A DNA stretch of 64,000 nt from contig NZ_GL882614.1 in the NCBI RefSeq assembly GCF_000195635.1, positions 1 through 64,000 on the forward strand, given 5' to 3'. The stretch comes from Bacteroides fluxus YIT 12057 (lineage in GTDB: Bacteria; Bacteroidota; Bacteroidia; Bacteroidales; Bacteroidaceae). The position numbers were made by a program, and so were the translations under genes. Positions 25,379 to 34,269 of this stretch are shown here, piece by piece (within the stretch, counting starts at the first letter, position 1; each line of letters opens with the position of its first letter). Below the pieces are notes generated by a model that saw nothing but the letters and a program-made list of their open reading frames with translations, was not told where the DNA came from and ran no database searches.

Positions 25379-26965
25379 TCAAAAGCGTAAGCCCAAAGTA
25401 AGAAGTACTTGACTACGCGTATTGGTAACCTTCGTCACAGCCGGACGATCGTCCGAGAAAGCAAAAGGATAAAAATCCGCTTTCTGGGTAGAATACTTAT
25501 AAGCCAAATCAGCATAAAACTGCGAGCCTCTGTATCCGATACCCAATGTATAGTTACTCAAAGACTTGGCATTGGCAAAATCGGTATCGGTATTGATCGA
25601 GTTGGTTGGAAACACCTTCACGGCATCATCCTTATAGGCCGCGGAAGATATATTATATCCTAAACGGAAAGCAAATTGGGGAAACACCTTATACTCGGCA
25701 CCTATACGGAACGTATGGACTCCCTGCGCCGTTTGCTTTACCTGTTGTGTCTCAAACAACATCTCATCCCCTTCCGGGTAATAGAACTTCATGGAAGAGA
25801 AATCCTCATATTCATATTCCGCCCCTAAAGCCAGGCTGCTCCCCACCGTATATCCTAAACTGACATTATACTTCCACGGGGTACGCAAGTCAAACTCACG
25901 CTTCATGTCACGGTCATTCAGTTCGTAGTATGTGCTATATGCACTATGAACCTGGAATTCTTCACCGGTCTCATCATCCGTGTACCAAAGATTTGATTCT
26001 ATAGCAGCTCTTGTCTTATATGACAGGCTATAAAAGGTAGGAGTATGAATCGCCAATCCTACACGCAACGGTGATTCTTCAAAAGGACGGAAAATGACAC
26101 CCAGCTTTGCATTCCACCCGATTCCTTCAATACGGTTTTCACTGCTGAGGCTATAGTCATCGCCAATCTCTTTATTAGCCTCCGAATAATAATACGACTT
26201 GCGGTAATCTACATCATGGGCTCCAACAGTAAAACCTATATACACACGGTCCTTTATGTTAAAGGCTACATTGAAATCATACTGGTCAATTCCTCCCCGC
26301 TCCTGAGAACGATAATTGGCTAAAGGCTCATAACCATAGTTGAAGAAAGGAAGGTCAGGATTGTCATCCGTCAACACCAGGCCCGCATCGAAGCCCAAAG
26401 AGCCTAACCAACCGACTCTATTATCATCATAAGGATTCATGTTATCTTGCTGCAACTTAAATAAATCCACCGGATTATATCGGTCGGTAAACATTGCATT
26501 TGCCTGACTCGCCATCAAATCTGTTTGCGAAAAACCCAATTGGCCTCCCATCGTCGTCGTACGGTAAAAAGACTTTGCCTTCTGATAATTAAAGCCAAAA
26601 TTCACATAACGCAATGTCGTCTGATTCCCGATCTTAGTAGATATTACAAAACCGGCATTGTCAAAACTCCAACGGTTCTTGTCTGAATTGAAAGTCTGTC
26701 CTCCAATCTTGCTCTCGGTACCTATACTTGAGAAGCCCAACGTAAACATGGCATCATTGCTCCGGTAAATGCCTATACCTGCAGGATTTGTCCCTATAGT
26801 AGAGATATCGCCACCCAAGGCTCCCATCGCACCGCCCATGCCTACAAAACGGGCCGTACCATTCAAATCATTACTTGCAATATTCATGGCGTCATACGCC
26901 GATTGCGCCCCTACACTCACAGTGGCAAGCGTAGCAAAGGCCATCATTACTATTTTCTTTTTCAT
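25379..26965 (-). CDS. OmpP1/FadL-family outer-membrane transport protein
   Basis: A 528-residue beta-barrel with signal peptide MKKKIVMMAFATLATVSVGAQ. The mature N-terminus, NDLNGTARFVGMGGAMGALGGDISTIGTNPAGIGIYRSND, carries the GGA...DASA/NPAG-type hatch motif typical of FadL/TodX proteins, which import hydrophobic compounds. The C-terminus ends with a barrel strand (SQVLLTLGLRF). It follows the low-complexity gene by 29 bases on the same strand and is probably co-transcribed from the promoter near 28400. Bacteroides relatives are sometimes called hemin receptors; ligand is unknown. Confidence 0.82.
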   Translation of the reverse strand: MKKKIVMMAFATLATVSVGAQSAYDAMNIASNDLNGTARFVGMGGAMGALGGDISTIGTNPAGIGIYRSNDAMFTLGFSSIGTESKIGGQTFNSDKNRWSFDNAGFVISTKIGNQTTLRYVNFGFNYQKAKSFYRTTTMGGQLGFSQTDLMASQANAMFTDRYNPVDLFKLQQDNMNPYDDNRVGWLGSLGFDAGLVLTDDNPDLPFFNYGYEPLANYRSQERGGIDQYDFNVAFNIKDRVYIGFTVGAHDVDYRKSYYYSEANKEIGDDYSLSSENRIEGIGWNAKLGVIFRPFEESPLRVGLAIHTPTFYSLSYKTRAAIESNLWYTDDETGEEFQVHSAYSTYYELNDRDMKREFDLRTPWKYNVSLGYTVGSSLALGAEYEYEDFSSMKFYYPEGDEMLFETQQVKQTAQGVHTFRIGAEYKVFPQFAFRLGYNISSAAYKDDAVKVFPTNSINTDTDFANAKSLSNYTLGIGYRGSQFYADLAYKYSTQKADFYPFAFSDDRPAVTKVTNTRSQVLLTLGLRF

Positions 26966-26994
26966 AATTCGTTCTTTCTTTTAACTACAACATC

Positions 26995-28353
26995 TTATCT
27001 TCTCCGGCTACCGCCACCGCTGCTGGAACGGCTGGAACCACCTCCACCAGTGGAATAACTGCTACCGGAAGAACGTGAACTGCTGCCGGAAGAGAAACTG
27101 GAAGAAGAACGGCTACTGTTATTGTAAGAACGCGTACTATTATAAGAACGTCTTGCATTGTTATCGTTAGAATAACTACGCGTATTCGAAGAACCCCTGC
27201 TATAAGTAGAAGTACTGCGAGACGAAGTTCCGGTAGATGTAGAACGGCTTGAACCTACAGTACGGCGGGTTCCTTCCACACTCCTGTTGAATGAACTGCT
27301 GCTACGGGTACTGCTTGGACGAGTATAGACCGAACGGCGGGTAGAGGATGCATCCGTACGGGTTGAAACGCCCGGACGCGCCGTTGAAGAGGCTGAACGC
27401 GTACCTACTACACGGCGGGTACCATCTGCCGCACTGCGCCTTACCTGTCCTGAAGTCCCCTGGCTACCTTGCACTGCGCTACGGCGTACAGTCTGTCCTC
27501 CATTGATAACATTTGAAGAACGACGGGTGGAACCGCTGCCATTCCGGGTAGAATAGGACGGCCCCGAAGAACGGCGATTGGTATATACACTGCCTCTGTC
27601 CCAATATCCGCCGCCCCAATGGCTGCCACCAGGATAATATCCGGGATGATAGTGGTGATGATGATGGTGTCCCCACCAGCCACCGCCGTACCAGCCTCCC
27701 CAGCCCCAGCTGAATCCCCAGCTCGGACCGTACCAGCTGTTCCATCCCCAACCATAGTAAGGATATCCGCCCCAGCCATAAGAGTTATAGCGCCAATCCC
27801 ACCACAAGCGGTTGCTGAAGGTAGGGAATGCGTAGGCATACAAGCCATCGGTATATACATTCCACTCCCAGGAATTCAAGCCATAGACCACATCCCAATA
27901 AAGCGGGCTACTGATGCTGATGGCATAACGCGGGTTACGGAAACGGATAATACGGGTGGCATATTCGTAGTCATCCTGTGACCCTTCGAACTCACCGTTC
28001 ACCCATTCGCCATCCAAGCCGTCATCTTCCTTTTCATTGATGTAAAGCGTATCATTCTCTTGCGAGAATTCATAATCACCGGAGTCGTAACGACGATTAT
28101 ACTCGTCTATGTCACGGGTATTTCCTTTACGGTCTTTCACTACCACTGTCGTGCTGCCCGGCGAGGTATAAACCGTAGTCGGGGCATTGGACTTTACTAC
28201 TATCTCCTCTTTTACCACAGGCGCTTTCTGCGTCTGCTTGGTTTCTTCCTTCTTCTTGGAAGGTACGTAGTAAAGGTCGTCATCCACACTCTGTGCCGAT
28301 AGTGCCCACGGCAGGCACAAAGCAAAAAGCGATAAAAAAACAATCTTTTTCAT
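26995..28353 (-). CDS. Low-complexity secreted protein, G/W/Y/H-rich middle and S/R/T-rich tail
   Basis: A 452-residue protein with signal peptide MKKIVFLSLFALCLPWALSAQ. Residues about 22-150 are an ordinary charged region with KEETKQTQKAPVVKEE and repeated YDSGDYEF-like words. Residues about 150-255 are extremely rich in W, Y and G and include a run of six His (HHHHHHYHPGYYPGG). The last 200 residues are nearly all Ser, Arg, Thr, Gly and Asn, ending GGGSRRR, with many RRS and SSRS repeats. No enzyme domain is recognisable. It probably sits in the periplasm or at the surface, where the basic tail could bind nucleic acid, LPS or peptidoglycan; this is speculation. It precedes the FadL-like gene. 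Confidence 0.72.
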   Translation of the reverse strand: MKKIVFLSLFALCLPWALSAQSVDDDLYYVPSKKKEETKQTQKAPVVKEEIVVKSNAPTTVYTSPGSTTVVVKDRKGNTRDIDEYNRRYDSGDYEFSQENDTLYINEKEDDGLDGEWVNGEFEGSQDDYEYATRIIRFRNPRYAISISSPLYWDVVYGLNSWEWNVYTDGLYAYAFPTFSNRLWWDWRYNSYGWGGYPYYGWGWNSWYGPSWGFSWGWGGWYGGGWWGHHHHHHYHPGYYPGGSHWGGGYWDRGSVYTNRRSSGPSYSTRNGSGSTRRSSNVINGGQTVRRSAVQGSQGTSGQVRRSAADGTRRVVGTRSASSTARPGVSTRTDASSTRRSVYTRPSSTRSSSSFNRSVEGTRRTVGSSRSTSTGTSSRSTSTYSRGSSNTRSYSNDNNARRSYNSTRSYNNSSRSSSSFSSGSSSRSSGSSYSTGGGGSSRSSSGGGSRRR

Positions 28354-28398
28354 ATTCGTTTGGTTTATGGGTTTACAACTAAATACTTTTCCACGTCA

Positions 28399-28406
28399 CA
28401 AAGATA
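28399..28406 (-). promoter_or_regulatory. Candidate promoter for the low-complexity/FadL-like pair
   Basis: On the minus strand TATCTTTG, a full TAnnTTTG match, 45 bases before the start at 28353. Confidence 0.6.
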
Positions 28407-28503
28407 GCACCGGGATTTACTACATACAGCAGATTTTCCCGAAAGATTGGTAGGGAATTCCCTAAATACATGCCACTTGATAAAGTAATCCATACTCCGG
28501 TGC

Positions 28504-28527
28504 AAAAAATGAACCGGTTCATTTTTT
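28504..28527. promoter_or_regulatory. Perfect 24-bp palindrome upstream of prmA
   Basis: AAAAAATGAACC is followed immediately by its exact reverse complement. The right half overlaps where the prmA -33 element should lie (19 bases before TACCTTTG at 28545). This position fits a repressor operator; the A/T flanks would also allow a small hairpin in RNA. Confidence 0.6.
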
Positions 28528-28544
28528 ATACTCCCGGTTTACAT

Positions 28545-28552
28545 TACCTTTG
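28545..28552 (+). promoter_or_regulatory. Candidate prmA promoter (-7 box)
   Basis: TACCTTTG matches TAnnTTTG; leader to the ATG at 28632 is about 75 bases. Confidence 0.6.
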
Positions 28553-28631
28553 CAGTCAATAAACAAATATACGCAGAATTGGATTTGCCGCCTACGGCCG
28601 GCCGCTGCATTTAACAAACAATTATATTCCG

Positions 28632-29474
28632 ATGAAATATTTAGAATTTACATTCCGCACCATTCCCTGCACAGAGACTGCCAACGATGTACTTTCCGCC
28701 GTATTGGGTGAAGCAGGTTTCGAAAGTTTTATTGAACAAACCGATGGTATTGCCGCTTATATCCAAAAACAACTTTTCAATGAAGACAGCCTTCAGACAG
28801 CCCTTGCAGAGTTTCCCATGCCCGGCACACAAGTCGAATACAGTTATCAGGAAGCGGAAGACAAAGACTGGAATGAAGAATGGGAGAAAAATTTCTTTCA
28901 GCCCATCATCATTGATGACCGCTGCGTCATTCACAGCACTTTCCACCGGGATATTCCAAAAGCAGAGTATGATATTGTCATCAACCCTCAAATGGCATTC
29001 GGGACAGGGCATCATGAAACGACCAGCCTCATCATCGGTGAATTGCTGAACGGCAACCTTCAGGGAAAGTCTCTGCTCGACATGGGCTGCGGCACCTCTA
29101 TCCTTGCCATACTGGCACGTATGCGCGGCGCCGCGCCTTGTACCGCCATTGATATAGACGAATGGTGCGTACGCAACTCTCTCGAGAATATAGAGTTAAA
29201 CCATGTAGATGACATTACCGTTTTCCAGGGAGACGCTTCTTCGTTGGCAGACAAGGGCCCGTTCGACGTAATCATTGCCAATATCAACCGGAATATCCTA
29301 TTGAATGACATGAAGCATTATGTAAGCCGTATGCACTCCGGATCCGAACTTTACATGAGCGGTTTTTATGTAGATGACATCCCTGTCATACAGGCAGAAG
29401 CCGAACGAAACGGATTAAGCTTCGTCCATCAGCAGGAGAAGAACCGTTGGGCGGCGGTGAAGTTCAAGGTTTAA
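28632..29474 (+). CDS. prmA: Ribosomal protein L11 methyltransferase
   Basis: Methylates lysines and the N-terminus of ribosomal protein L11 with S-adenosylmethionine. The 280-residue protein has the small substrate-recognition N-domain (about 1-95) and a Rossmann methyltransferase domain. Motif I is LLDMGCGTSILAILARMRGA near residues 150-169, the acidic residue follows in CTAIDIDEWCV, and motif IV is FDVIIANINRNIL. The preceding NPQMAFGTGHHETT segment is the PrmA signature. It stands alone with its own promoter, converging on the GH25 gene with only two bases between stops. Confidence 0.95.
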   Translation: MKYLEFTFRTIPCTETANDVLSAVLGEAGFESFIEQTDGIAAYIQKQLFNEDSLQTALAEFPMPGTQVEYSYQEAEDKDWNEEWEKNFFQPIIIDDRCVIHSTFHRDIPKAEYDIVINPQMAFGTGHHETTSLIIGELLNGNLQGKSLLDMGCGTSILAILARMRGAAPCTAIDIDEWCVRNSLENIELNHVDDITVFQGDASSLADKGPFDVIIANINRNILLNDMKHYVSRMHSGSELYMSGFYVDDIPVIQAEAERNGLSFVHQQEKNRWAAVKFKV

Positions 29475-29476
29475 CG

Positions 29477-30325
29477 CTATCGGACAAGTAAAGACTGAAG
29501 TTCTTCAAATGTGCCGTTGAACACATTCAGATCTACTTCCTTCTCAATGCCGGGCACACTCCCCACATCGGTATGTTGCCAGAAATGCCATTTGCCCTCG
29601 TACTTTACGGAATCCACATAGTAATGGGCTATCCAATATGGATAAGCATTAAAGATGGAATCGCTGAGATAGCGCATCTTGAATTTATAGGAGGTATAAA
29701 GAATCGGTTTCACACCATAATGTGCCTCTACCCTGTCCAACCAGGTCTTGACCGCTGTCTTCAATTCTTGTGGAGACTTCTTGCCCGTGGTTTCCACATC
29801 AAGTACCGGAGGCAGGTCACCTTTGGACAACTGGACGGTGCGGATAAAGAAATCGGCCTGTTTCTGCGCATCCGTCCTAGGGAGGAAATAATGATAAGCA
29901 CCGCGGATAAATCCATATTGGCGTGCCTTGCCAAAATTTTGCACGAAGGTATCATCGCCATGGTCACCACCCTCGGTGGCTTTCAAGAAGATAAAATGAA
30001 TGGGGAATTGAGTGTCTTTGTTATGTACCAGCCTGTCCCAGTCAATCTTGCCTTGATAATGGGAAATATCAATGCCGTGCACTTCATAATTGCAAGGCAT
30101 GCAGACGCCATATTCCTTCTGTCCGTAGCATGGCTTCCAACGATAAGCATATGGACGGATAAAAAACCAATAAAATCCGGCAAAGAAAACAAGAACGATG
30201 CATGCCGCCACAAGATTACGTAACCATACAGGCATGGTACGAGCTTGCGGTTTCTTCTTGCCACGGGCAGAAGAACGGCGGGCTGGCAGTTTGCGGCGTG
30301 AAACGGTATTGGTTTTGGACGGCAT
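29477..30325 (-). CDS. Membrane-anchored glycoside hydrolase family 25 (lysozyme-like)
   Basis: A 282-residue muramidase-type enzyme that cleaves peptidoglycan glycan strands. A basic N-terminus rich in R/K (RRKLPARRSSARGKKK) precedes one transmembrane segment (about residues 35-54, VAACIVLVFFAGFYWFFI), placing the enzyme in the periplasm as a type II membrane protein. The GH25 barrel follows: HGIDISHYQGKIDWDRL, FLKATEGGDHGDDTF and PVLDVETTGKKS carry the conserved Asp and Glu residues. Unlike secreted lysozymes it has no cleavable signal or extra wall-binding repeat. It lies downstream of pfp but beyond a terminator. Confidence 0.9.
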   Translation of the reverse strand: MPSKTNTVSRRKLPARRSSARGKKKPQARTMPVWLRNLVAACIVLVFFAGFYWFFIRPYAYRWKPCYGQKEYGVCMPCNYEVHGIDISHYQGKIDWDRLVHNKDTQFPIHFIFLKATEGGDHGDDTFVQNFGKARQYGFIRGAYHYFLPRTDAQKQADFFIRTVQLSKGDLPPVLDVETTGKKSPQELKTAVKTWLDRVEAHYGVKPILYTSYKFKMRYLSDSIFNAYPYWIAHYYVDSVKYEGKWHFWQHTDVGSVPGIEKEVDLNVFNGTFEELQSLLVR

Positions 30326-30343
30326 AGAAGCAAATTAAAAAGA

Positions 30344-30405
30344 AGAACACAAACTACGCAAATTACACAAAGTAGGATTTGCGTAATCTGTGCAATCTGT
30401 GTTCT
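30344..30405 (-). terminator. pfp terminator built from 9-base-period repeats
   Basis: A 30-bp near-complete hairpin in minus-strand RNA: the arm beginning AGAACACAGATTG pairs with the arm ending TTTGTGTTCT, with several G-U wobbles, then TTCTTTTTAATTT. Each arm is made of nine-base units (CACAGATTG, CACAGATTA, CGCAAATCC and variants). Confidence 0.85.
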
Positions 30406-30429
30406 ATGATTTATGCTTTGTTACAAGAT

Positions 30430-32076
30430 TTATTTAGCTTGTTCCAATTGCAGAGTCTTGGTCGGCTCATCACAAACTTCCGTAGGACCAAAGTACTGGA
30501 TAGGACCCGGATATACATAGTCTGTTTCCATGGCCCAACGCTCACGCTGAGCAGCGAATGCCTTGAAAGGAGCGCCGTCCAGCTTAACCAGAGCTTTCTG
30601 GATTACCGGTTTCATTTCACCATGACGACGTTCCATATTCATCATCATCGTAATGGGCACACCACCTGCAATCCACTCGTCGGCCGGAGCAGTAGTATTG
30701 CGTACAGAAGACATATAGCCAGTCTTTCCGTTGGCAATCAGTGCAGAAGCTGCATAACCCAAAGAGTAGCAGTAGTCCGCATCGAAATTGGACGGAGCAG
30801 CGCAACGTCCTTCGTAGCCGAAGAAGTGATGCTGGGCAGCAAACTTGCCTACATACTTGCCTTCTTCTTTCCATTGGGCCAACTTCGTTCCTACCATCTC
30901 TGACAACAATTTTTCTGTTTCAATCAAAGATACCTGTACATTTCCGTGCGGGTCGCGGTCCAATGACAGCTGGCGTGCAACACCTTCGGGAAGACTTGCA
31001 TAGATAGCCGCATTCTCCGGAGAAAGTTTGCGGATGATGTAGTCACGTTGGTGAGACTTCTTAATTTGAGAGAATTCCTCCGCATTGGCGGCAAGGAAGT
31101 CATTCAATTCTGCAATCAAGCGCTTCATGGCAGGAATGAACTCTACCAAGCCTTCGGGAATCAGCACGGTACCGAAGTTATTACCCTGGGCAGCACGGTC
31201 GGCCACTACTCTGGCAATGTTGGTAACGATATCATCCAATGACATATCCTTAGCTTCCACTTCTTCGGAGATGATACACATATTAGGTTGTACCTGCAAT
31301 GCACATTCCAAAGCAATGTGAGAAGCCGAACGTCCCATCAATTTGATGAAATGCCAATATTTGCGGGCAGAGTTACAATCACGTTGAATGTTGCCGATTA
31401 CTTCAGAATAAGTCTTGCAAGCAGTATCGAAACCGAAAGAAGTTTCAATCATATCGTTCTTCAAGTCACCGTCAATGGTCTTCGGACAGCCGATAACCTG
31501 TACGCCGTATTTCTTTGCTGCATAATATTCAGCCAGCACGCAAGCATTGGTGTTGGAGTCGTCACCACCGATGATTACCAGTGCCTTGATGTTCAGTTCC
31601 TTCAAAATCTCATAACCCTTCTCGAACTGCTCTTCTTTCTCCAATTTGGTACGACCCGAACCGATGATATCGAAACCGCCTGTATTACGGTACTCATCAA
31701 TTATGTCGGCAGTAAGCTCCATGTAGTTATGGTCAACCAAACCGCCGGGTCCCAAAATGAAACCATACAGTTTGCTGTCCTTGTTCAATTTCTTGATACC
31801 GTCAAAGATACCGGAAATCACATTGTGACCACCGGGAGCCTGGCCACCGGAAAGAATAACGCCCACATTCATTGCAGGGAAGTTAGCAGCTTCATCGGTC
31901 GTTTCAAACTTAATCAAAGGCATGCCGTACGTGTTAGGAAACAGTTTCTTGATTTCTTCCTGGTTGGCTACAGACTGGGTAGCTGCACCTTCTGCAGCTT
32001 TGACAGTACCTTTCAGCGCTTTTGGAAGTTTGGGCTGGTAAGCAGCCCTTGCAATTTGCAATGCACTTTTAGTCAT
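30430..32076 (-). CDS. pfp: Diphosphate-dependent 6-phosphofructokinase
   Basis: Phosphorylates fructose 6-phosphate using pyrophosphate, a reversible glycolytic step common in Bacteroides. The 548-residue protein is of the long PPi-PFK type. GGDDSNTNA carries the second Asp that marks PPi rather than ATP use, and [11 protein letters not shown] is the catalytic loop. [13 protein letters not shown] binds the sugar phosphate. The start [23 protein letters not shown] has no signal. A promoter candidate lies about 50 bases upstream on the minus strand. Identification is firm. Confidence 0.95.
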   Translation of the reverse strand: MTKSALQIARAAYQPKLPKALKGTVKAAEGAATQSVANQEEIKKLFPNTYGMPLIKFETTDEAANFPAMNVGVILSGGQAPGGHNVISGIFDGIKKLNKDSKLYGFILGPGGLVDHNYMELTADIIDEYRNTGGFDIIGSGRTKLEKEEQFEKGYEILKELNIKALVIIGGDDSNTNACVLAEYYAAKKYGVQVIGCPKTIDGDLKNDMIETSFGFDTACKTYSEVIGNIQRDCNSARKYWHFIKLMGRSASHIALECALQVQPNMCIISEEVEAKDMSLDDIVTNIARVVADRAAQGNNFGTVLIPEGLVEFIPAMKRLIAELNDFLAANAEEFSQIKKSHQRDYIIRKLSPENAAIYASLPEGVARQLSLDRDPHGNVQVSLIETEKLLSEMVGTKLAQWKEEGKYVGKFAAQHHFFGYEGRCAAPSNFDADYCYSLGYAASALIANGKTGYMSSVRNTTAPADEWIAGGVPITMMMNMERRHGEMKPVIQKALVKLDGAPFKAFAAQRERWAMETDYVYPGPIQYFGPTEVCDEPTKTLQLEQAK

Positions 32077-32126
32077 TTCTTTTAATTATTTAAAGGTGTT
32101 AGTAAAGTTCCGTTTTAAAAGCGACG

Positions 32127-32158
32127 CAAATTTCGTCTTTTTTCGGAAGATATGCAAA
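32127..32158 (-). promoter_or_regulatory. Candidate pfp promoter
   Basis: Minus strand TTTG (32158-32155), 20 bases, then GAAATTTG (32134-32127), one base off TAnnTTTG. Leader about 45 bases. Confidence 0.45.
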
Positions 32159-32373
32159 CGAGAGGGAAAAATTATATTTAAAATGCCCGTTGGCAGAATT
32201 GGAAAAGTCCGGGCAGTTACGAACCGAGACAAGTATGGCGAATTTCAACGTTAAGATCCAACAACAAAAAAATTCCATGCACGATTTTTCTCTGTACTTC
32301 AATCAAATATATCATTTTTAATTATCCATGGCAAAAAAAACAAAATAAATCATTGTCCTCCGATTTATTATAC

Positions 32374-32381
32374 TACCTTTG
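32374..32381 (+). promoter_or_regulatory. Candidate RRM gene promoter (-7 box)
   Basis: TACCTTTG with ATTG near 32352-32355 as a weak -33. It predicts a leader of about 130 bases, long for this genome. Confidence 0.6.
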
Positions 32382-32517
32382 TGCCCAAGGTTTGAGTTTT
32401 GGTGAATCATTATCGCATAGTTCTCCTTATAATAATAGAAAGTATTAGCAAGTAGTCCGCATTCTTTAATCTTCCTCCTCACTCCCCAAAGTATTATTTA
32501 ATTAAATTAAATTTCTA

Positions 32518-32823
32518 ATGAACATTTACATTGCAGGTTTGAATTTCAGCACTACTGACGCTGATTTGAACGATTTATTTTCAGAGTATGGAGAAGTTTC
32601 TTCAGCAAGAGTCATTACAGACAGAGAAACAGGAAGATCTAGAGGTTTCGGCTTCGTAGAAATGTCTGATGACACCGCAGCCCAGAAAGCCATTGACGAA
32701 TTGAATGGTGCTGAATATGACCAAAAGACTATTTCAGTAAACGTTGCACGCCCCAGAGAAGAAAGACCACGCAACGGTGGAAACCGCGACAGAAGGGGTG
32801 GTTACAACTCAAGAAGATATTAA
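32518..32823 (+). CDS. RRM-domain RNA-binding protein
   Basis: A 101-residue single-RRM protein. RNP2 (IYIAGL, residues 3-8) and RNP1 (RGFGFVEM, about 42-49) are intact, followed by a basic RGG-like tail (REERPRNGGNRDRRGGYNSRRY). Such proteins are abundant in Bacteroides, which lack Hfq, and are proposed global post-transcriptional regulators. It has its own promoter, a long leader and a strong terminator, so it is monocistronic. Specific RNA targets cannot be inferred. Confidence 0.92.
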   Translation: MNIYIAGLNFSTTDADLNDLFSEYGEVSSARVITDRETGRSRGFGFVEMSDDTAAQKAIDELNGAEYDQKTISVNVARPREERPRNGGNRDRRGGYNSRRY

Positions 32824-32838
32824 GATTTTGTGATTTAT

Positions 32839-32870
32839 AAAAAAAAGGCGCTTAAAAGCGCCTTTTTTTA
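32839..32870. terminator. Bidirectional terminator shared by the RRM gene and the efflux operon
   Basis: GGCGCTT AA AAGCGCC flanked by A-run and T7 gives a symmetrical terminator. The outer-membrane efflux gene's stop codon (32868-32870) lies inside its T-run. Confidence 0.92.
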
Positions 32871-34247
32871 TTCTTCGACCTGCCAGCCTCCGCCCAAGGC
32901 CTTATACACATTTACTACAGCAATCAATTCATCACGGATGGCATTGCTTACTCCTATTTGTGCGTCAAAATAACCACGCTGCGCATCAAGTACATCCATA
33001 TAATTAATTACACCGTTGATATACTGCAACTGAGCCAAATCCACATAATTCCTAGCCGACCGCTCCAATTTCACACGCAACTGATAGACCTCTTTTATTT
33101 TATTGAAATCGACAATTGCATTCTTGGCTTCCTTGAAAGCATTCAATACCGTTTTCTCGTAACTATGAATCTCGGCTTCATAAGAGGCCTTTTGCGCCTT
33201 CAATGCGGCACGGTTCTTACCCCATCCGAAAAGCGGAGTCAAAACCGCTCCATTCAGCAATGAATAGGGTGATTGCAAAAAGTTGGACAAGACATCACTC
33301 TCCAGTCCGAACTGACCGGTAAGAGCCAGACGGGGAAACATATTGGTATAAGCCACCTTCACCCGGGCATGCTCTGCCTTCAGTTGTTGTTCTGCAGCAC
33401 GGATATCCGGACGGCGCTCCAACAAATCGGAAGGCAAGCCTACCGGAAGGGATTGCGGCACATCCAGTTCCTGCAGGAAGCGGCTACGCTCGATATGGGT
33501 GGGAAATTCACCCGCAAGAAAGGCAATATCATTCTCTTTCAAAGAAATACGGCGTTCCAAGTCTGGAACAAGTGTAGCCGTACGTGCCAACTCCACTTGA
33601 GCCTGCTGGTAAGATGTCTCGGATGTCAATCCTCCCTCAAAACGAATACGGGCAAGACGTACTCCCTCTTCGCGGGCCTTCTGTGTCTGGCGAACAATTT
33701 CAAGTTCCGTATCAAGAGCCACCAGTTCATAATATGCCTGTGCCACTTCCGCCACTATCGTCATGCGCAACGCACGCTGCGCTTCCACACTCTGAAGATA
33801 ATCGGCTACGGCAGCCACCTGCTTCCAACGCAGATTCCCCCAAAGATCGAGTTCCCAAGAAAGAAGAGCCTTCGCTTCATAAGTATTATCCACATCACGG
33901 CTGTGTCCGCCATAATTTTCCATTTCCCTGTTCGCACTTACCTTACCATTCAGTTGAGGCAGGAGGTTAGCTACACTGATACGTTTTTGGGCGGCCATTT
34001 CCTTGACACGCGCAGCGGCAATGAGCATATCTTTATTATACTCCAGCGCACGGTCTATCAAGTTACGCAGAGTGCTGTCCGTATAGACAGCCTGCCATTG
34101 CTGGTCGGCAATACTGACGCTGTCCTGCCGGTGCACAAGGCTGTCCGGCAAGGGCATCTCAGGACGGACATAGTTTTTTCCGACCTTACAGGAAGTGAAC
34201 ATGAAAATACTCAGCAGTAAAAGGATATATATTTTATTTCTTTTCAT
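32868..34247 (-). CDS. RND efflux outer-membrane channel (TolC/OprM, NodT family)
   Basis: A 459-residue outer-membrane lipoprotein; the lipobox is SIFMFTSC with Cys near residue 20. Two outer-membrane efflux repeats form the trimeric alpha-barrel: RALEYNKDMLIAAARVKEMAAQKRISVANLLPQLN in the first and LLERRPDIRAAEQQLKAEHARVKVAYTNMFPRL in the second. It is last in the adaptor-pump-channel operon, 22 bases after the pump gene. It exports drugs, bile acids or other toxic compounds with its partners. Substrate unknown. Confidence 0.93.
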   Translation of the reverse strand: MKRNKIYILLLLSIFMFTSCKVGKNYVRPEMPLPDSLVHRQDSVSIADQQWQAVYTDSTLRNLIDRALEYNKDMLIAAARVKEMAAQKRISVANLLPQLNGKVSANREMENYGGHSRDVDNTYEAKALLSWELDLWGNLRWKQVAAVADYLQSVEAQRALRMTIVAEVAQAYYELVALDTELEIVRQTQKAREEGVRLARIRFEGGLTSETSYQQAQVELARTATLVPDLERRISLKENDIAFLAGEFPTHIERSRFLQELDVPQSLPVGLPSDLLERRPDIRAAEQQLKAEHARVKVAYTNMFPRLALTGQFGLESDVLSNFLQSPYSLLNGAVLTPLFGWGKNRAALKAQKASYEAEIHSYEKTVLNAFKEAKNAIVDFNKIKEVYQLRVKLERSARNYVDLAQLQYINGVINYMDVLDAQRGYFDAQIGVSNAIRDELIAVVNVYKALGGGWQVEE

Positions 34248-34269
34248 AACAGTCTTTTGTTTAAGTCAA

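Larger units (their letters stand above)
32077..32517. other. Divergent region between pfp and the RRM gene, with long RRM leader
   Basis: Contains the pfp promoter (32127-32158, minus), a second minus-strand TATATTTG at 32304-32311, and the RRM promoter at 32374. The untranslated leader of the RRM gene (about 32388-32517, 130 bases) has a pyrimidine-rich tract CTTCCTCCTCACTCCCC near 32469-32486. No open frame of note. Confidence 0.55.

Noticed and set aside
26995..27600. CRISPR-like or DNA tandem repeat array
   Set aside because: The repetition is at amino-acid level (Ser/Arg codons), irregular, without fixed repeats and spacers.
31288..32085. 265-codon plus-strand frame across pfp
   Set aside because: Antisense to pfp, whose catalytic motifs are intact; no start signal.
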